Of a stretch of DNA of 64,000 nt, positions 45,801 through 54,794 are shown in pieces. The stretch lies in assembly GCF_035987325.1 (NCBI RefSeq), contig NZ_CP108488.1, forward strand, positions 5,952,001 through 6,016,000, written 5' to 3'. The notes beneath the pieces are model-generated. The model did not search any database. It saw nothing but the letters and a program-made list of their open reading frames with translations, and was not told the origin of the DNA. This DNA comes from Streptomyces sp. NBC_01244. GTDB lineage: Bacteria; Actinomycetota; Actinomycetes; Streptomycetales; Streptomycetaceae. Each line of letters starts with the position of its first letter. Position 1 is the stretch's first letter. A program made the translations under genes and the position numbers.

Positions 45801-47495
45801 CTACGGCAGGCCGTGGACCTTCGGACCCACCGCGTTGGACCAAGCACTACCCGCCTTGGCGTCCCAGTTGGTCGACCAGGTCATCGCGCCGCGCAGTCCC
45901 GGGTAGGTCTTCGACGGCTTGAAGCTCCCGCAGGCCGTGCCCCTGGCCAGGCAGTCCAGCGCGTTGTTCACGATGGCCGGCGAGACGTAGCCGCTGCCCG
46001 CGCCGCTGGGGGAGGCCGGGACCCCGATGCCCACCTGCGAGGGGTCGAGCCCGCCCTCCAACTGGATGCAGGCCAGCGCGGTGAGGAAGTCCACCGAGCC
46101 CTGGGAGTAGACCTTGCCGTCACAGCCGAGCATCGCGCCGCTGTTGTAGTACTGCATGTTGACGACGGTCAGGATGTCCTTCACCGCGAGCGCCGTCTTG
46201 AAGTAGCCGCCCTGCGTGGACTGCATGTCGATGGTCTGCGGGGCCATGGTGAGGACGAGCGAGGGCCCGGCCTTTGCCGCCAGCGCGCGCAGCGCCTGGG
46301 TCATGTAGGTCGGGTTCAGGCCGTTCTCCAGGTCGATGTCGATCCCGGTGAAGCCGTACTCCTGCATCAGCGCGTACGCGGAGTTCGCGAGGTTGGTCGC
46401 GGACGCCGAGTCGTTGACCGAGATGGTGCCCTTCTCGCCGCCGATGGACAGGATGACGGACTTGCCGGCCGCCTTCTTCGCGGCGATGTCCGCCTTGAAC
46501 TGGGGGACCGTGTAGCCGCCGAGGCCGGCCGAGTCGAGGTTGAAGGTGATGCCGCCGGGCGTGCTCGTGGCGTCGGCGAAGGAGACGGCGATGATGTCGT
46601 ACTGCGCCGAGACGTCGGAGATCTTCTGGACGGTCGCGCCGTTGTCGAAGTTCTGCCAGTAGCCGGTCACCGCGTGCTTGGGCACCGCCGGGTTCGGGTT
46701 GCCGCCGCCGCCGGTGGTGGTGCCGGGGACGGCCGCGCCCTTGGCGCCCTCGCCGGCCGCGTTGTACGCGCTCACCTGGAAGGAGTACGTGGTCGACGCG
46801 GCGAGCCCGGTGATCTGCGCGGAGGTGCCCGAGGTCACGGTCTGGACGCGGACGCCGTCCTGATACACGTAATAGCCGGTGGCTCCGCTGACCGTGTTCC
46901 ACGAAAGGGTGAGCCCGCTGGAGCTCTGGCCGGAAACGGCACTGCCGGCCGGGGCGCCGGGGATGGTCGGCGAGGGGTCGGTGCCGCCTCCGCCGTCGGG
47001 GCCGAAGACGCTGAACTCGTCGACCACGAAGCCCGGCTGGCCGTACCAGCCGTGGGTGTAGACGGTGACCTGGGTGGTGCTCGGTCCGGTGGTGAAGGTG
47101 GTGGACAGCTTCTGGAAGCCGCCGCCGGTGCCGGGGGTCCAGGTGGAGACGTCCTGGGTGCCGGTCCCGGTCGCGCCGAGGTACACGTACGAGCCGTTGA
47201 CCTGCTCGCTCAGCGTGTAGGTCGAACCGGGCTTGACGGTGACGACCTGGCTGCACCGGGCGTTGTCCTGGCCCGCCGGGGTGGCCTTGAGGGCGCCGGC
47301 CCCCGCGAAGACGGGGGAGGAGACGACGGCGCCGCTGCCGGAGGTGCACGTCCAGTTGGCGAGGCCGGACTCGAAGCCGCCGTTGCGGACGACGTTGACG
47401 TCGGCGGCCTGGGCGGTGCCGGAGGCCAGGGCGGTGAGCCCGGCGGCGGCGAGGGTCACGGCGAGCGGGATGGCGAGGGAGCGTATGCGGTTCAC
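45801..47495 (-). CDS. GH18 chitinase with CBM and FN3 domains
   Basis: 564-residue secreted chitinase: signal peptide (1-30), carbohydrate-binding-like domain (about 33-165), fibronectin type III (about 185-265), GH18 barrel (about 275-564) with the catalytic GIDIDLE motif near 393. FN3 linkers between CBM and GH18 are standard in Streptomyces chitinases. GTG start with GGAG close upstream. A DasR-like operator lies in its promoter. Confidence 0.93.
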   Translation of the reverse strand: MNRIRSLAIPLAVTLAAAGLTALASGTAQAADVNVVRNGGFESGLANWTCTSGSGAVVSSPVFAGAGALKATPAGQDNARCSQVVTVKPGSTYTLSEQVNGSYVYLGATGTGTQDVSTWTPGTGGGFQKLSTTFTTGPSTTQVTVYTHGWYGQPGFVVDEFSVFGPDGGGGTDPSPTIPGAPAGSAVSGQSSSGLTLSWNTVSGATGYYVYQDGVRVQTVTSGTSAQITGLAASTTYSFQVSAYNAAGEGAKGAAVPGTTTGGGGNPNPAVPKHAVTGYWQNFDNGATVQKISDVSAQYDIIAVSFADATSTPGGITFNLDSAGLGGYTVPQFKADIAAKKAAGKSVILSIGGEKGTISVNDSASATNLANSAYALMQEYGFTGIDIDLENGLNPTYMTQALRALAAKAGPSLVLTMAPQTIDMQSTQGGYFKTALAVKDILTVVNMQYYNSGAMLGCDGKVYSQGSVDFLTALACIQLEGGLDPSQVGIGVPASPSGAGSGYVSPAIVNNALDCLARGTACGSFKPSKTYPGLRGAMTWSTNWDAKAGSAWSNAVGPKVHGLP

Positions 47496-47572
47496 GTGGG
47501 CTCCGGTGGGGGGAGTGGGGAAGTGAGGACGCGTCATAGGCATGTCTGGGGCAAGTGGGGTGCCCCAGGGCC

Positions 47573-47601
47573 AAGTTGGTCTAGTCCAATGTCCATGTCA
47601 A
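47573..47601 (-). promoter_or_regulatory. Chitinase promoter
   Basis: On the minus strand TTGACA (47596-47601) and CAACTT (47573-47578) are 17 bases apart. The -35 matches the consensus exactly. Confidence 0.6.
47577..47588. promoter_or_regulatory. DasR-responsive element (dre-like)
   Basis: TGGTCTAGTCCA matches the DasR core TGGTCTAGACCA at 11 of 12 positions and lies between the -35 and -10 of the chitinase promoter, as expected for repression relieved by GlcN-6-phosphate. Confidence 0.7.
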
Positions 47602-47824
47602 GAGTCTTTGCAATATGGCTTGAACCGATCGACCCGGCCGTCGTCTCGCGATCCTTGTTGTCCGGATTTTCCCGCCCTCCGTGACACGTGCCGGGGGCAC
47701 GGGAATTCGCAAGGCCCTGCCCTGTCAGGAAGGACGCGGATATGGTGCTGGAGCAAGGGGGAAGGGTGTTGATCGTTTGCGGTCGCGCAGCATGCGCGCA
47801 CGCACCGCGGTCAGGGGAACGCCC
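47602..47824. other. Intergenic region between chitinase and the Tad locus
   Basis: No gene seen. It holds a hairpin (CGTGCC/GGCACG at 47687-47701), and presumably the promoter of the pilus locus, which I could not place. Confidence 0.5.
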
Positions 47825-48787
47825 GTGGATGACCGGGTGAACGGGGGGATGCGCGTGCCGATCGCCATTGCTGTCACCAGCGCCGATCTGGTGCTGCCGG
47901 CCCCGGACCGGCACACTCCGGCCGCCGCCGTACTGCCGCCGCCCGAGGAGCTCGACCTGGAGGGCGCCCTCGCCCAGACGGCCGGCCTGCTGGAGCGCCA
48001 CGGCCACCTGGTGGTCCTCGTACCGTCCTGGCTGCGGACCTCCGCCGTCCGCCGCCTGCACACCGTCCGGGCCATCCTGGAAACCGACCGGATCGCCCTC
48101 GTCGACGTCGATCTCCCGCCGCTGGGAACCGGCCTGCTGGCACGTCAGCTGCGCCAGCTCAGCGTCAGCGACTTCAGCCCCGGAGTCCTCGCCTCCGCCG
48201 CCCGGCTCCTGGCGCACTACATCTACGCGGGCGCCCTGCTCGGCTCGGTCGCCAAGCTGGACCGGGTACCGGTCGGGCTCAAGGCGCACGCCAAGTCCTG
48301 GTCCCCGAACGCCCAGTTCGCCGTACTGGCCAACCCGGCCCCGCACCTGGTCAAACTGGGCTCGGGCTCCGGCGGAACCCACGGCGGCGGCGCCACGTTC
48401 CCCCCGGGCCCCGAGTTCGCCACCCACCTCACCTTCGCCCGCGGCCAGCTCACCACCGACTGGGTGGCCACCGACCTGGCCCCCGCCTGGCGGGTCCAGG
48501 GCGTCATGGAGAACCAGCTGCCCGCCGACTCGCCCGCCTGGTGGGCCACACCGAAGCTGGTGGAGTTCGCGGCCGCCATCCCGGACCCCTCGGTGCTCTA
48601 CCAGCTCGTCGCCTCGGTCCGCCGCGAGGAGTGCCGCTGGTGCGGCTTCGAGCTCATCGGCGACCGCTGCGGCTTCTGCGCCGCCCCGCTCCTCGCGCCG
48701 GCAGCCCCGCCCCCGACGGCGGCCGGGTCCGGATCCGGATCCGCCTCTGCGGCCCAGCTCCGTCCCAGATCCAGATCCAGACACTGA
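47825..48787 (+). CDS. Conserved protein leading the Tad locus
   Basis: 320-residue protein of unknown function. Mixed alpha/beta sequence with a Gly/His-rich loop (SGGTHGGG near 180) and a C-terminal zinc-ribbon-like part with two CxxC pairs (CRWCGFE and CGFCAA, near residues 273-292), then a Ser/Gly/Arg-rich tail. GTG 47825 chosen for AGGGGA 6 bases upstream; ATG 47849 is possible. Its place ahead of cpaB suggests a pilus-related role. Confidence 0.7.
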   Translation: MDDRVNGGMRVPIAIAVTSADLVLPAPDRHTPAAAVLPPPEELDLEGALAQTAGLLERHGHLVVLVPSWLRTSAVRRLHTVRAILETDRIALVDVDLPPLGTGLLARQLRQLSVSDFSPGVLASAARLLAHYIYAGALLGSVAKLDRVPVGLKAHAKSWSPNAQFAVLANPAPHLVKLGSGSGGTHGGGATFPPGPEFATHLTFARGQLTTDWVATDLAPAWRVQGVMENQLPADSPAWWATPKLVEFAAAIPDPSVLYQLVASVRREECRWCGFELIGDRCGFCAAPLLAPAAPPPTAAGSGSGSASAAQLRPRSRSRH

Positions 48788-48826
48788 CCGGCCCGAACGA
48801 ATGAAGAACGGCGAGGTAAGACGGCC

Positions 48827-49531
48827 ATGAACTCACGCCAGCGCCGCGGCGTCATCCTGCTGATCCTGTCGGTCCTGTGCGCCCTCGCCGCCTTCGGCGG
48901 AGTCCTCGTGGTGGTGGGAGACGTCAACTCCAAGGTCGGCAACGAGGTCGCCGCCTACCGGGTGAAGGGCGACATAGCCCCGTACACCCCCCTGGCGGCC
49001 GGCCAGTTCGAGCAGGTCACGGTCCCGAAGCGATGGCTGTCCGAGACCGCCGTCACCGACCTGGCCGTACTCAAGGACAAGCTGGCGCTCACCGCCCTGA
49101 AGAAGGGCTCGCTCCTCCAGAGCGACATGTTCGTCGACAAGCCGAAGCTCCAGGCCGGGGAGCAGGAGATCGCGATCATGATCGACGCCTCGACGGGCGT
49201 GGCGGGCAAGATCACCCCTGGATCCAAGGTCAACATCATCGGCACCTACAAGGGCAAGAAGCCGACCGACCCCGACCTGTCCGTGGTCATGGTGGCCAAC
49301 GCCCGCGTCATCAACGTCGGCAAGCTGACCGCCCTCGACACCAAGGACAGCGACAAGAAGAGCCCCACCGACGCCGTCCCGATCACCTTCGCCCTGTCCA
49401 CCAAGGACACCCAGCGCGTCGCCTACGCCGAGTCCTTCGCGGTGCACGTACGCCTGGCTCTGGTGGCCCCCGGCACCGATTCGGCGCCCAACCCGGGCGA
49501 TCACTTCTACACCCTCGAAGGGGACAGGTGA
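48827..49531 (+). CDS. cpaB: Flp pilus assembly protein CpaB/RcpC
   Basis: 234 residues: membrane helix (about 9-31), an SAF domain (YRVKGDIAPYTPLAAGQFEQV region, residues 44-64) and the RcpC/CpaB domain (VAGKITPGSKVNIIGTY). It is an envelope component of Tad pili. The ATG has a purine-rich stretch upstream. It lies 7 bases before the broken cpaE. Confidence 0.88.
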   Translation: MNSRQRRGVILLILSVLCALAAFGGVLVVVGDVNSKVGNEVAAYRVKGDIAPYTPLAAGQFEQVTVPKRWLSETAVTDLAVLKDKLALTALKKGSLLQSDMFVDKPKLQAGEQEIAIMIDASTGVAGKITPGSKVNIIGTYKGKKPTDPDLSVVMVANARVINVGKLTALDTKDSDKKSPTDAVPITFALSTKDTQRVAYAESFAVHVRLALVAPGTDSAPNPGDHFYTLEGDR

Positions 49532-49538
49532 GGCGCCG

Positions 49539-50802
49539 ATGACCACCCGTATCCTCCCCGCGGTCGGCGACCCGGAATCCGCGCGCATCATCGCCACCCT
49601 GCTCAGCCAGCTCCCGGCCGCCGAGCCGGCCGCCCCCGTCCCCGACTCCACCTTCCTCCTCGACATGCTCGCCCGGCTGGCCGGCGAGTCGATCGACGAG
49701 CTGCCCGAGGTGGTCCTCGTACACGAGCGGATCGGTCCGCTCCCCGCCCTGGAGCTGATCCGCGAGGTCGCCCTGCGCTTCCCCGCGGTCGGCGTCGTCC
49801 TCCTCACCTCCGACGCGAGCCCGGCGCTCTTCTCCGCCGCCATGGACTCCGGCGCCCGCGGCCTGATCGGCCTGCCCCTCGCCTACGAGGAGCTCGCCGC
49901 CCGCGTCCAGGCCGCCGCCCAGTGGTCCGTAGGCGTACGCCGCCACCTGGGCCGGGGCCCGGAGCTGCCCAGCGGGCCGGGCGGCAGGGTCGTCACGGTC
50001 ACCGGGGCCAAGGGCGGAGTCGGCGCCACCTTCGCGGCCGTGCAGTTCGCGCTCGCCGCGGTGGCGGCCGGCCGGCGTACGGCCCGACGTGCAGTTCCGC
50101 CGCTCCATCGCCGACCTCGCCGGCATCCAGGACATCTCCCCGCGGGTCCTCCAGGACGCCGTCTACGACGACCGCACGGGTCTCGCGCTGCTCCTGGCCC
50201 CGGCGGACGGCGAACGGGGCGAGGAGGTCGACGACCGCGCCGCCCGGCACGTGATCGCCGCCCTGCGCGCCCGCTACGAGCTGGTCGTCATCGACTGCGG
50301 CACCCAGGTGACCGGCGCCAACGCGGCCGCGGTGGAGCTGGCCGACGTGGCCGTCCTGGTCACCACCCCCGACGTGGTCGCCGTACGGGCGGCCAAGCGG
50401 ATGGTCCGGATGTGGGAACGCCTCCAGGTCAGGAAGGCGGAGGAGACGACGACGGTCGTCAACCGCTGGACCAAGCAGACGGAGATCCAGCCCGCCCTGA
50501 TCCAGAAGATCACCAAGACCCGGGCGGTACGCACCCCCGTGCCGGCCGCCTTCAAGGAACTCCAGGCCGTCGTCGACGCGGGCCGGGTCCAGGACCTCGA
50601 CAACCGCTCGACGGTCAAGCAGGCCCTGTGGGCGGTGGCGGGGGAGCTGGGACTGCTCGCCGCCCCCGACGCGGAGCCGGCCGCCGTCCCGGAGCAGCCG
50701 GGCGGGGTTTTGGCCGTACGGGGCTCCGGCCCGGTGGCTCGCCTGCGAGGCGGCGACCGGGGCGCATTCGGACCGTGGTCGCGGCGCGGGCGGGAGGGCT
50801 GA
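49539..50802 (+). pseudogene. cpaE: CpaE/TadZ-type pilus ATPase, internal deletion and frameshift
   Basis: The first 182 codons read as CpaE: a receiver-like domain, then the ParA-type loop VTGAKGGVGAT and VQFALAAVAAGRRTA. After about 50082 the frame becomes Arg/Pro-rich junk, while the CpaE sequence resumes in another frame at 50086 (DVQFRRSIADLAGI) and runs to the stop at 50802. The segment that normally follows (the Walker A'/B stretch with Asp-x-Asp-x-Gln before LDVQFRRS) is missing, about 14-17 codons. As sequenced, no full-length protein can be made. It may be a true mutation or a sequencing/assembly loss. Confidence 0.85.
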
Positions 50803-50805
50803 GGG

Positions 50806-51186
50806 GTGGCGGGGCGGAGATGGGCCCGGGTGCGCGGCCGGGGTGATCAGGGGCAGGTGGCGATCGAGTTCGTCGGCATGCTCCCCTTCATCCTGCTCAT
50901 CGTGGTGGCGGTGTGGGAGTGCGTGCTCATCGGGTACGCGTACTCCCTGGCCGGGAACGCGGCGGACGAGGCGGCGCGGGTGGGTGCGGTGGACGGCGTC
51001 GGCGCGTGTCAGGAGGCCGCGGCGGAGCACATCTCCGAGGCGTGGGACATGGGCACCCCGAACTGCTACGTGTCGGGGAAGCTCTTCAAAGCCGAGGTCA
51101 CGCTCAACCTCCCGGTCCTGCTTCCGGGTCTCAACCTCGACATCGACATCGTCGGCACGGGCGGCTCCCCGAATGAGGAGGAGTGA
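50806..51186 (+). CDS. TadE-type pseudopilin-like protein
   Basis: 126 residues with an N-terminal GQVAIEFVGMLPFILLIVVAVWE stretch (residues about 16-38; prepilin-like Glu and membrane helix) typical of TadE. The outside part has two cysteines. GTG start 4 bases after the cpaE stop. Confidence 0.85.
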   Translation: MAGRRWARVRGRGDQGQVAIEFVGMLPFILLIVVAVWECVLIGYAYSLAGNAADEAARVGAVDGVGACQEAAAEHISEAWDMGTPNCYVSGKLFKAEVTLNLPVLLPGLNLDIDIVGTGGSPNEEE

Positions 51187-51187
51187 G

Positions 51188-51571
51188 ATGAACCGGAAGC
51201 CCACTATCCGCGACAACCATCGTGACCGGGGCCAAGTCGCCCTGGAGTACATCGGGTTCCTGCCCTTCCTGCTCCTGGTCGGGCTCGGCGGGATCCAGCT
51301 CGGCTGGACCGCGTACGTGACGCAGCAGGCCGAGACGGCCGCTCGTACGGCGGCGCGCGTGGAGGCGCGCAATCCGGGCGAGGGTGCGGCCGCCGGCAGG
51401 GCGTCGATCAGACCGAGTCTCGGCACGGCCGCGAGCACGGTCGTCGACGTGGCGTCGTTGCCTGACACGGTCACGGCGACCGTGACCATCATGATCAACT
51501 CGGTCGTGCCCGGGATCGACTCCCGCCCCGTCACCCGGACCGCCGTCATGCCCAACGACGATCCGAGGTGA
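51188..51571 (+). CDS. Second TadE-type protein
   Basis: 127 residues, with GQVALEYIGFLPFLLLVGLGG near residue 15-35 and a Thr/Val-rich outside domain. The ATG is 1 base after the first TadE stop. The two TadE proteins probably act as a pair of minor pseudopilins. Confidence 0.85.
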   Translation: MNRKPTIRDNHRDRGQVALEYIGFLPFLLLVGLGGIQLGWTAYVTQQAETAARTAARVEARNPGEGAAAGRASIRPSLGTAASTVVDVASLPDTVTATVTIMINSVVPGIDSRPVTRTAVMPNDDPR

Positions 51572-51578
51572 CCGCGCC

Positions 51579-52952
51579 ATGAGCCTGCGTTCCAGGGTGA
51601 ACACCCCCGACGACCGCCACAACCCGCGCGAGGACGGCCGCCTGGTCTCCTCGTACCGCGCGAAGCTGCTGGAGGAGATCGACCTCGCCGAGATGTCCGC
51701 GCTCGCGCCGACTGAGCGCCGCGCGCGCCTGGAGCGCGTACTCGGCCACATCATCAGCCGCGAGGGGCCGGTCCTCTCCACCGCCGAGCGCGCCCAGCTC
51801 ATCCGCCGCGTCGTGGACGAGGCCCTCGGCCTCGGTGTGCTCGAACCGCTCCTCGAAGACCCCACCATCTCCGAGATCATGGTCAACGGCCCCGACCAGA
51901 TCTTCGTGGAGCGCTCCGGCCGCGTGGAGCAGCTCCCGCTCCGCTTCGCCTCGCACGAGCAGCTGATGCAGACCATCGAGCGCATCGTCTCCACGGTCAA
52001 CCGCCGTGTGGACGAGGCGAATCCGATGGTCGACGCCCGCCTGCCCAGCGGCGAGCGCGTCAACGTGATCATCCCGCCGCTCTCGCTGACCGGCGCCACC
52101 CTCACGATCCGCCGCTTCCCCCGCGCCTTCACCCTGCACGAGTTGATCGGCGTCGGCTCCCTCGACGAGCAGATGGTCCTCCTGCTGTCGGGGCTCGTGA
52201 CGGCGAAGCTGAACGTGATCGTCTCGGGCGCCACCGGCACCGGCAAGACCACCCTCCTCAACGCCCTCTCCGGTCTGATCCCGGAGGGCGAGCGCATCAT
52301 CACCATCGAGGACTCCGCCGAGCTCCAGCTCCAGCAGGCGCACGTCATCCGCCTCGAATCCCGCCCGGCCAACGTGGAGGGCAAGGGCGAGATCACCATC
52401 CGCGACCTGGTCCGCAACTCCCTGCGCATGCGCCCCGACCGCATCATCGTCGGCGAGGTCCGCGGCGGCGAGACGCTCGACATGCTCCAGGCGATGTCCA
52501 CCGGCCACGACGGTTCGCTCGCCACCGTGCACGCGAACAGTTCCGTCGACGCCCTGATGCGCCTGCAGACCCTCGCCTCGATGTCCGAGGTGGAGATCCC
52601 CTTCGAAGCCCTCCAGGACCAGATCAACAGCGCCGTCCACGTCATCGTCCAGCTCACCCGCTTCGGCGACGGCACGCGCCGCATCACCGAGATCTCGCTC
52701 CTCGACTCGCACGGCCGCGAGCCCTTCCGCATCACGACGGTCTGCCGCTTCGCGGCGATGCCCATGGGGCCCGACGGCCGCGTCCACGGCCGCTTCGAGT
52801 ACTACCCGCTGCCGCGCTGGCTCGCGGACCGCCTCTACATGAACAACCAGCCGATCCCGCAGGCCTTCGGGGTCGAGCCGGCGACGGTCGACCCGCTCAC
52901 GGACCCCCTCACCGGCCCCCTGCCCGCCCGCATCACCCGGACCGCCTTGTGA
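51579..52952 (+). CDS. tadA: Tad pilus secretion ATPase CpaF/TadA
   Basis: 457-residue hexameric motor ATPase for pilus assembly. Seen: Walker A GATGTGKTT near residue 220, the Asp box ITIEDSAELQL, Walker B RIIVGEVRGGE, the His box ATVHANS. All catalytic parts are intact. It couples to TadB by a 4-base overlap. Confidence 0.95.
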   Translation: MSLRSRVNTPDDRHNPREDGRLVSSYRAKLLEEIDLAEMSALAPTERRARLERVLGHIISREGPVLSTAERAQLIRRVVDEALGLGVLEPLLEDPTISEIMVNGPDQIFVERSGRVEQLPLRFASHEQLMQTIERIVSTVNRRVDEANPMVDARLPSGERVNVIIPPLSLTGATLTIRRFPRAFTLHELIGVGSLDEQMVLLLSGLVTAKLNVIVSGATGTGKTTLLNALSGLIPEGERIITIEDSAELQLQQAHVIRLESRPANVEGKGEITIRDLVRNSLRMRPDRIIVGEVRGGETLDMLQAMSTGHDGSLATVHANSSVDALMRLQTLASMSEVEIPFEALQDQINSAVHVIVQLTRFGDGTRRITEISLLDSHGREPFRITTVCRFAAMPMGPDGRVHGRFEYYPLPRWLADRLYMNNQPIPQAFGVEPATVDPLTDPLTGPLPARITRTAL

Positions 52953-53887
52953 ACCCACTGGTCCTCCTCACCCTCGGCGCCACGCTGCTGGCCTGCGTCC
53001 TGGTGGTCGTCGGCCTCCACGCCTACGCCACGGGCCGCGCCCAGCGCGCCGCGCTCATCGAGCGCCTCTCGGCGACCGGCGTCCCCGCGCCCCTCGGCCG
53101 CAGGCGCCGCTTCCAGGGCGCGGACCGGCGCCTGCGCAAGACCCAGCTGGGGCGCGGCATCGAGCGCAAGCTCGCGGTGACCGGCCTGGACCTCACCGTG
53201 GGCGAGTACTTCGTCTACATGCTGGCCACGGTCGCCGGGATCTGGCTGGTCTCGGCCTCCTTCCTGGCCCCGTTCTTCGGCCCGGTGGCCGGGCTGATCG
53301 CCCTGTGGGGGGCCAACGCCTTCCTCAACTGGCAGCGGTCGCGCCGCACGGAGCGGTTCATCAACCAGCTCCCCGACCTGGCCCGGATCCTCGCCAACGC
53401 CACCCAGGCCGGCCTGGCCCTGCGGACGGCCATCGGCATGGCGGCCGAGGAGCTGGAGGCACCGGCCGGCGAGGAACTGGCGCGCGTCGCCGACCGGCTC
53501 GCGGTGGGCCACTCCATCGAGGAGGCCCTGGGCGAGATCGAAGAACGGCTGCCCTCCCGCGAGTTGGTCGTTCTGGTATCCACGCTCGTCCTGTCCGCCC
53601 GCGCGGGCGGCGCGATCGTCGGCAGCCTGCGCAACCTGACGGTGACGCTGGAGCAGCGCAAGGAGACCCGTAGAGAGGTCCGTACCCAGTTGTCCCAGGT
53701 CACGGCCACGGCCTACCTGGTGCCGGTGATGGGTGTCGGCTCGCTGCTCCTCGTCGACGCGATGATGCCGGGCGCGCTGGACCGGATGACCGGATCCGTC
53801 CTCGGCCAGACCCTCGTGCTGATCGCCCTCGGCCTCTTCGCGCTCGGGTTCCTCGCCATCCGCCGCTTGTCCAAGATCGACGTATGA
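52949..53887 (+). CDS. tadB: Tad pilus inner-membrane protein TadB
   Basis: 312 residues: N-terminal helix, two central helices near 90-125, a T2SSF domain (RFINQLPDLARILANATQAGL, then RELVVLVSTLVLS) and C-terminal helices. Platform for the TadA motor. GTG start overlapping tadA. Confidence 0.92.
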   Translation: MNPLVLLTLGATLLACVLVVVGLHAYATGRAQRAALIERLSATGVPAPLGRRRRFQGADRRLRKTQLGRGIERKLAVTGLDLTVGEYFVYMLATVAGIWLVSASFLAPFFGPVAGLIALWGANAFLNWQRSRRTERFINQLPDLARILANATQAGLALRTAIGMAAEELEAPAGEELARVADRLAVGHSIEEALGEIEERLPSRELVVLVSTLVLSARAGGAIVGSLRNLTVTLEQRKETRREVRTQLSQVTATAYLVPVMGVGSLLLVDAMMPGALDRMTGSVLGQTLVLIALGLFALGFLAIRRLSKIDV

Positions 53888-53897
53888 GGAGGTCCGC

Positions 53898-54791
53898 ATG
53901 ATCGCGCTGCTCCTGGCCCTGGCCGTGGGCCTGTCGGTCTTCGGCGTGTTCCAGGGCGTCCGGCTCTACCGCGCCGACACCAAACTCCCGTCCGACCTGA
54001 TGCTGGCCCTGGAGGTCGGTGCCACCCGCACGACGGCCGTCGGCTCGCTCATCGACCGGATCGGCATCCGCTACGCGCCGCTGATACTGCGCCTGATGGG
54101 CCCCGACCGGGTGGCGCGCAAACGCCGCCAGATCGACACGGCGGGCAACCCGTCCGGCCTGACCATCGACCGCTACGCCGCACGCCGTGCCGTCTACGCC
54201 TTCCTCGGCGGCGTCGGGGCCTTCGCCATGCTCATCAACGGCCAGCTGATCCTGGCCCTGTTGATGGTGGCCTTCGGCCTGTTCTGGATCGAGGCAGGCC
54301 TCTGGTCGGCGATCCGGATCCGCCGCGACCACATCGACCGGACCCTGCCGGACTTCCTGGACGTCCTCGCGGTGGTCGTCAGTGCCGGGCTCGGCTTCCG
54401 GCCCGCGCTGGAGCGGGTGGCGGACAAGTACGAGGGCCCGTGGTCCGACGAGATCCGGATCACGCTGCAACAGATGACCATGGGCGTCAGCCGCCGCCAG
54501 GCCTTCGACGAGCTGCGCCGGCGGAACGACTCCGAGCAGGTGGCGCAGTTCGTCACCGCCCTCCAGCAGGGCGAGGAACTGGGCTCCCCGATCGTCGACA
54601 CCCTGATCGCCATCGCCGAGGACATGCGGCGCACGGACGCGCAGAACGCCCGCCGCAGGGCCGCCAAGGCCGTCCCGAAGGCCACTTTCGTCGTCACGAT
54701 GTTCATGCTCCCCGGGACCATGATCCTTCTGATCGGCGGCTTCGTGTACGGAGCCGACGTCGACTTCGGCGCCATGTTCGGGGGCGGGTGA
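53898..54791 (+). CDS. tadC: Tad pilus inner-membrane protein TadC
   Basis: 297 residues with a T2SSF domain (LPDFLDVLAVVVSAGLGFRPALERV; EQVAQFVTALQQGEELGSPIVD) and about four membrane helices. Partner of TadB. The ATG follows GAGGAGG. Confidence 0.92.
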   Translation: MIALLLALAVGLSVFGVFQGVRLYRADTKLPSDLMLALEVGATRTTAVGSLIDRIGIRYAPLILRLMGPDRVARKRRQIDTAGNPSGLTIDRYAARRAVYAFLGGVGAFAMLINGQLILALLMVAFGLFWIEAGLWSAIRIRRDHIDRTLPDFLDVLAVVVSAGLGFRPALERVADKYEGPWSDEIRITLQQMTMGVSRRQAFDELRRRNDSEQVAQFVTALQQGEELGSPIVDTLIAIAEDMRRTDAQNARRRAAKAVPKATFVVTMFMLPGTMILLIGGFVYGADVDFGAMFGGG

Positions 54792-54794
54792 GCC

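Noticed and set aside
51131..52765. Long antisense frame across TadE and TadA
   Set aside because: Ser/Arg/Thr-rich shadow translation; the forward frame has intact Walker and His motifs.
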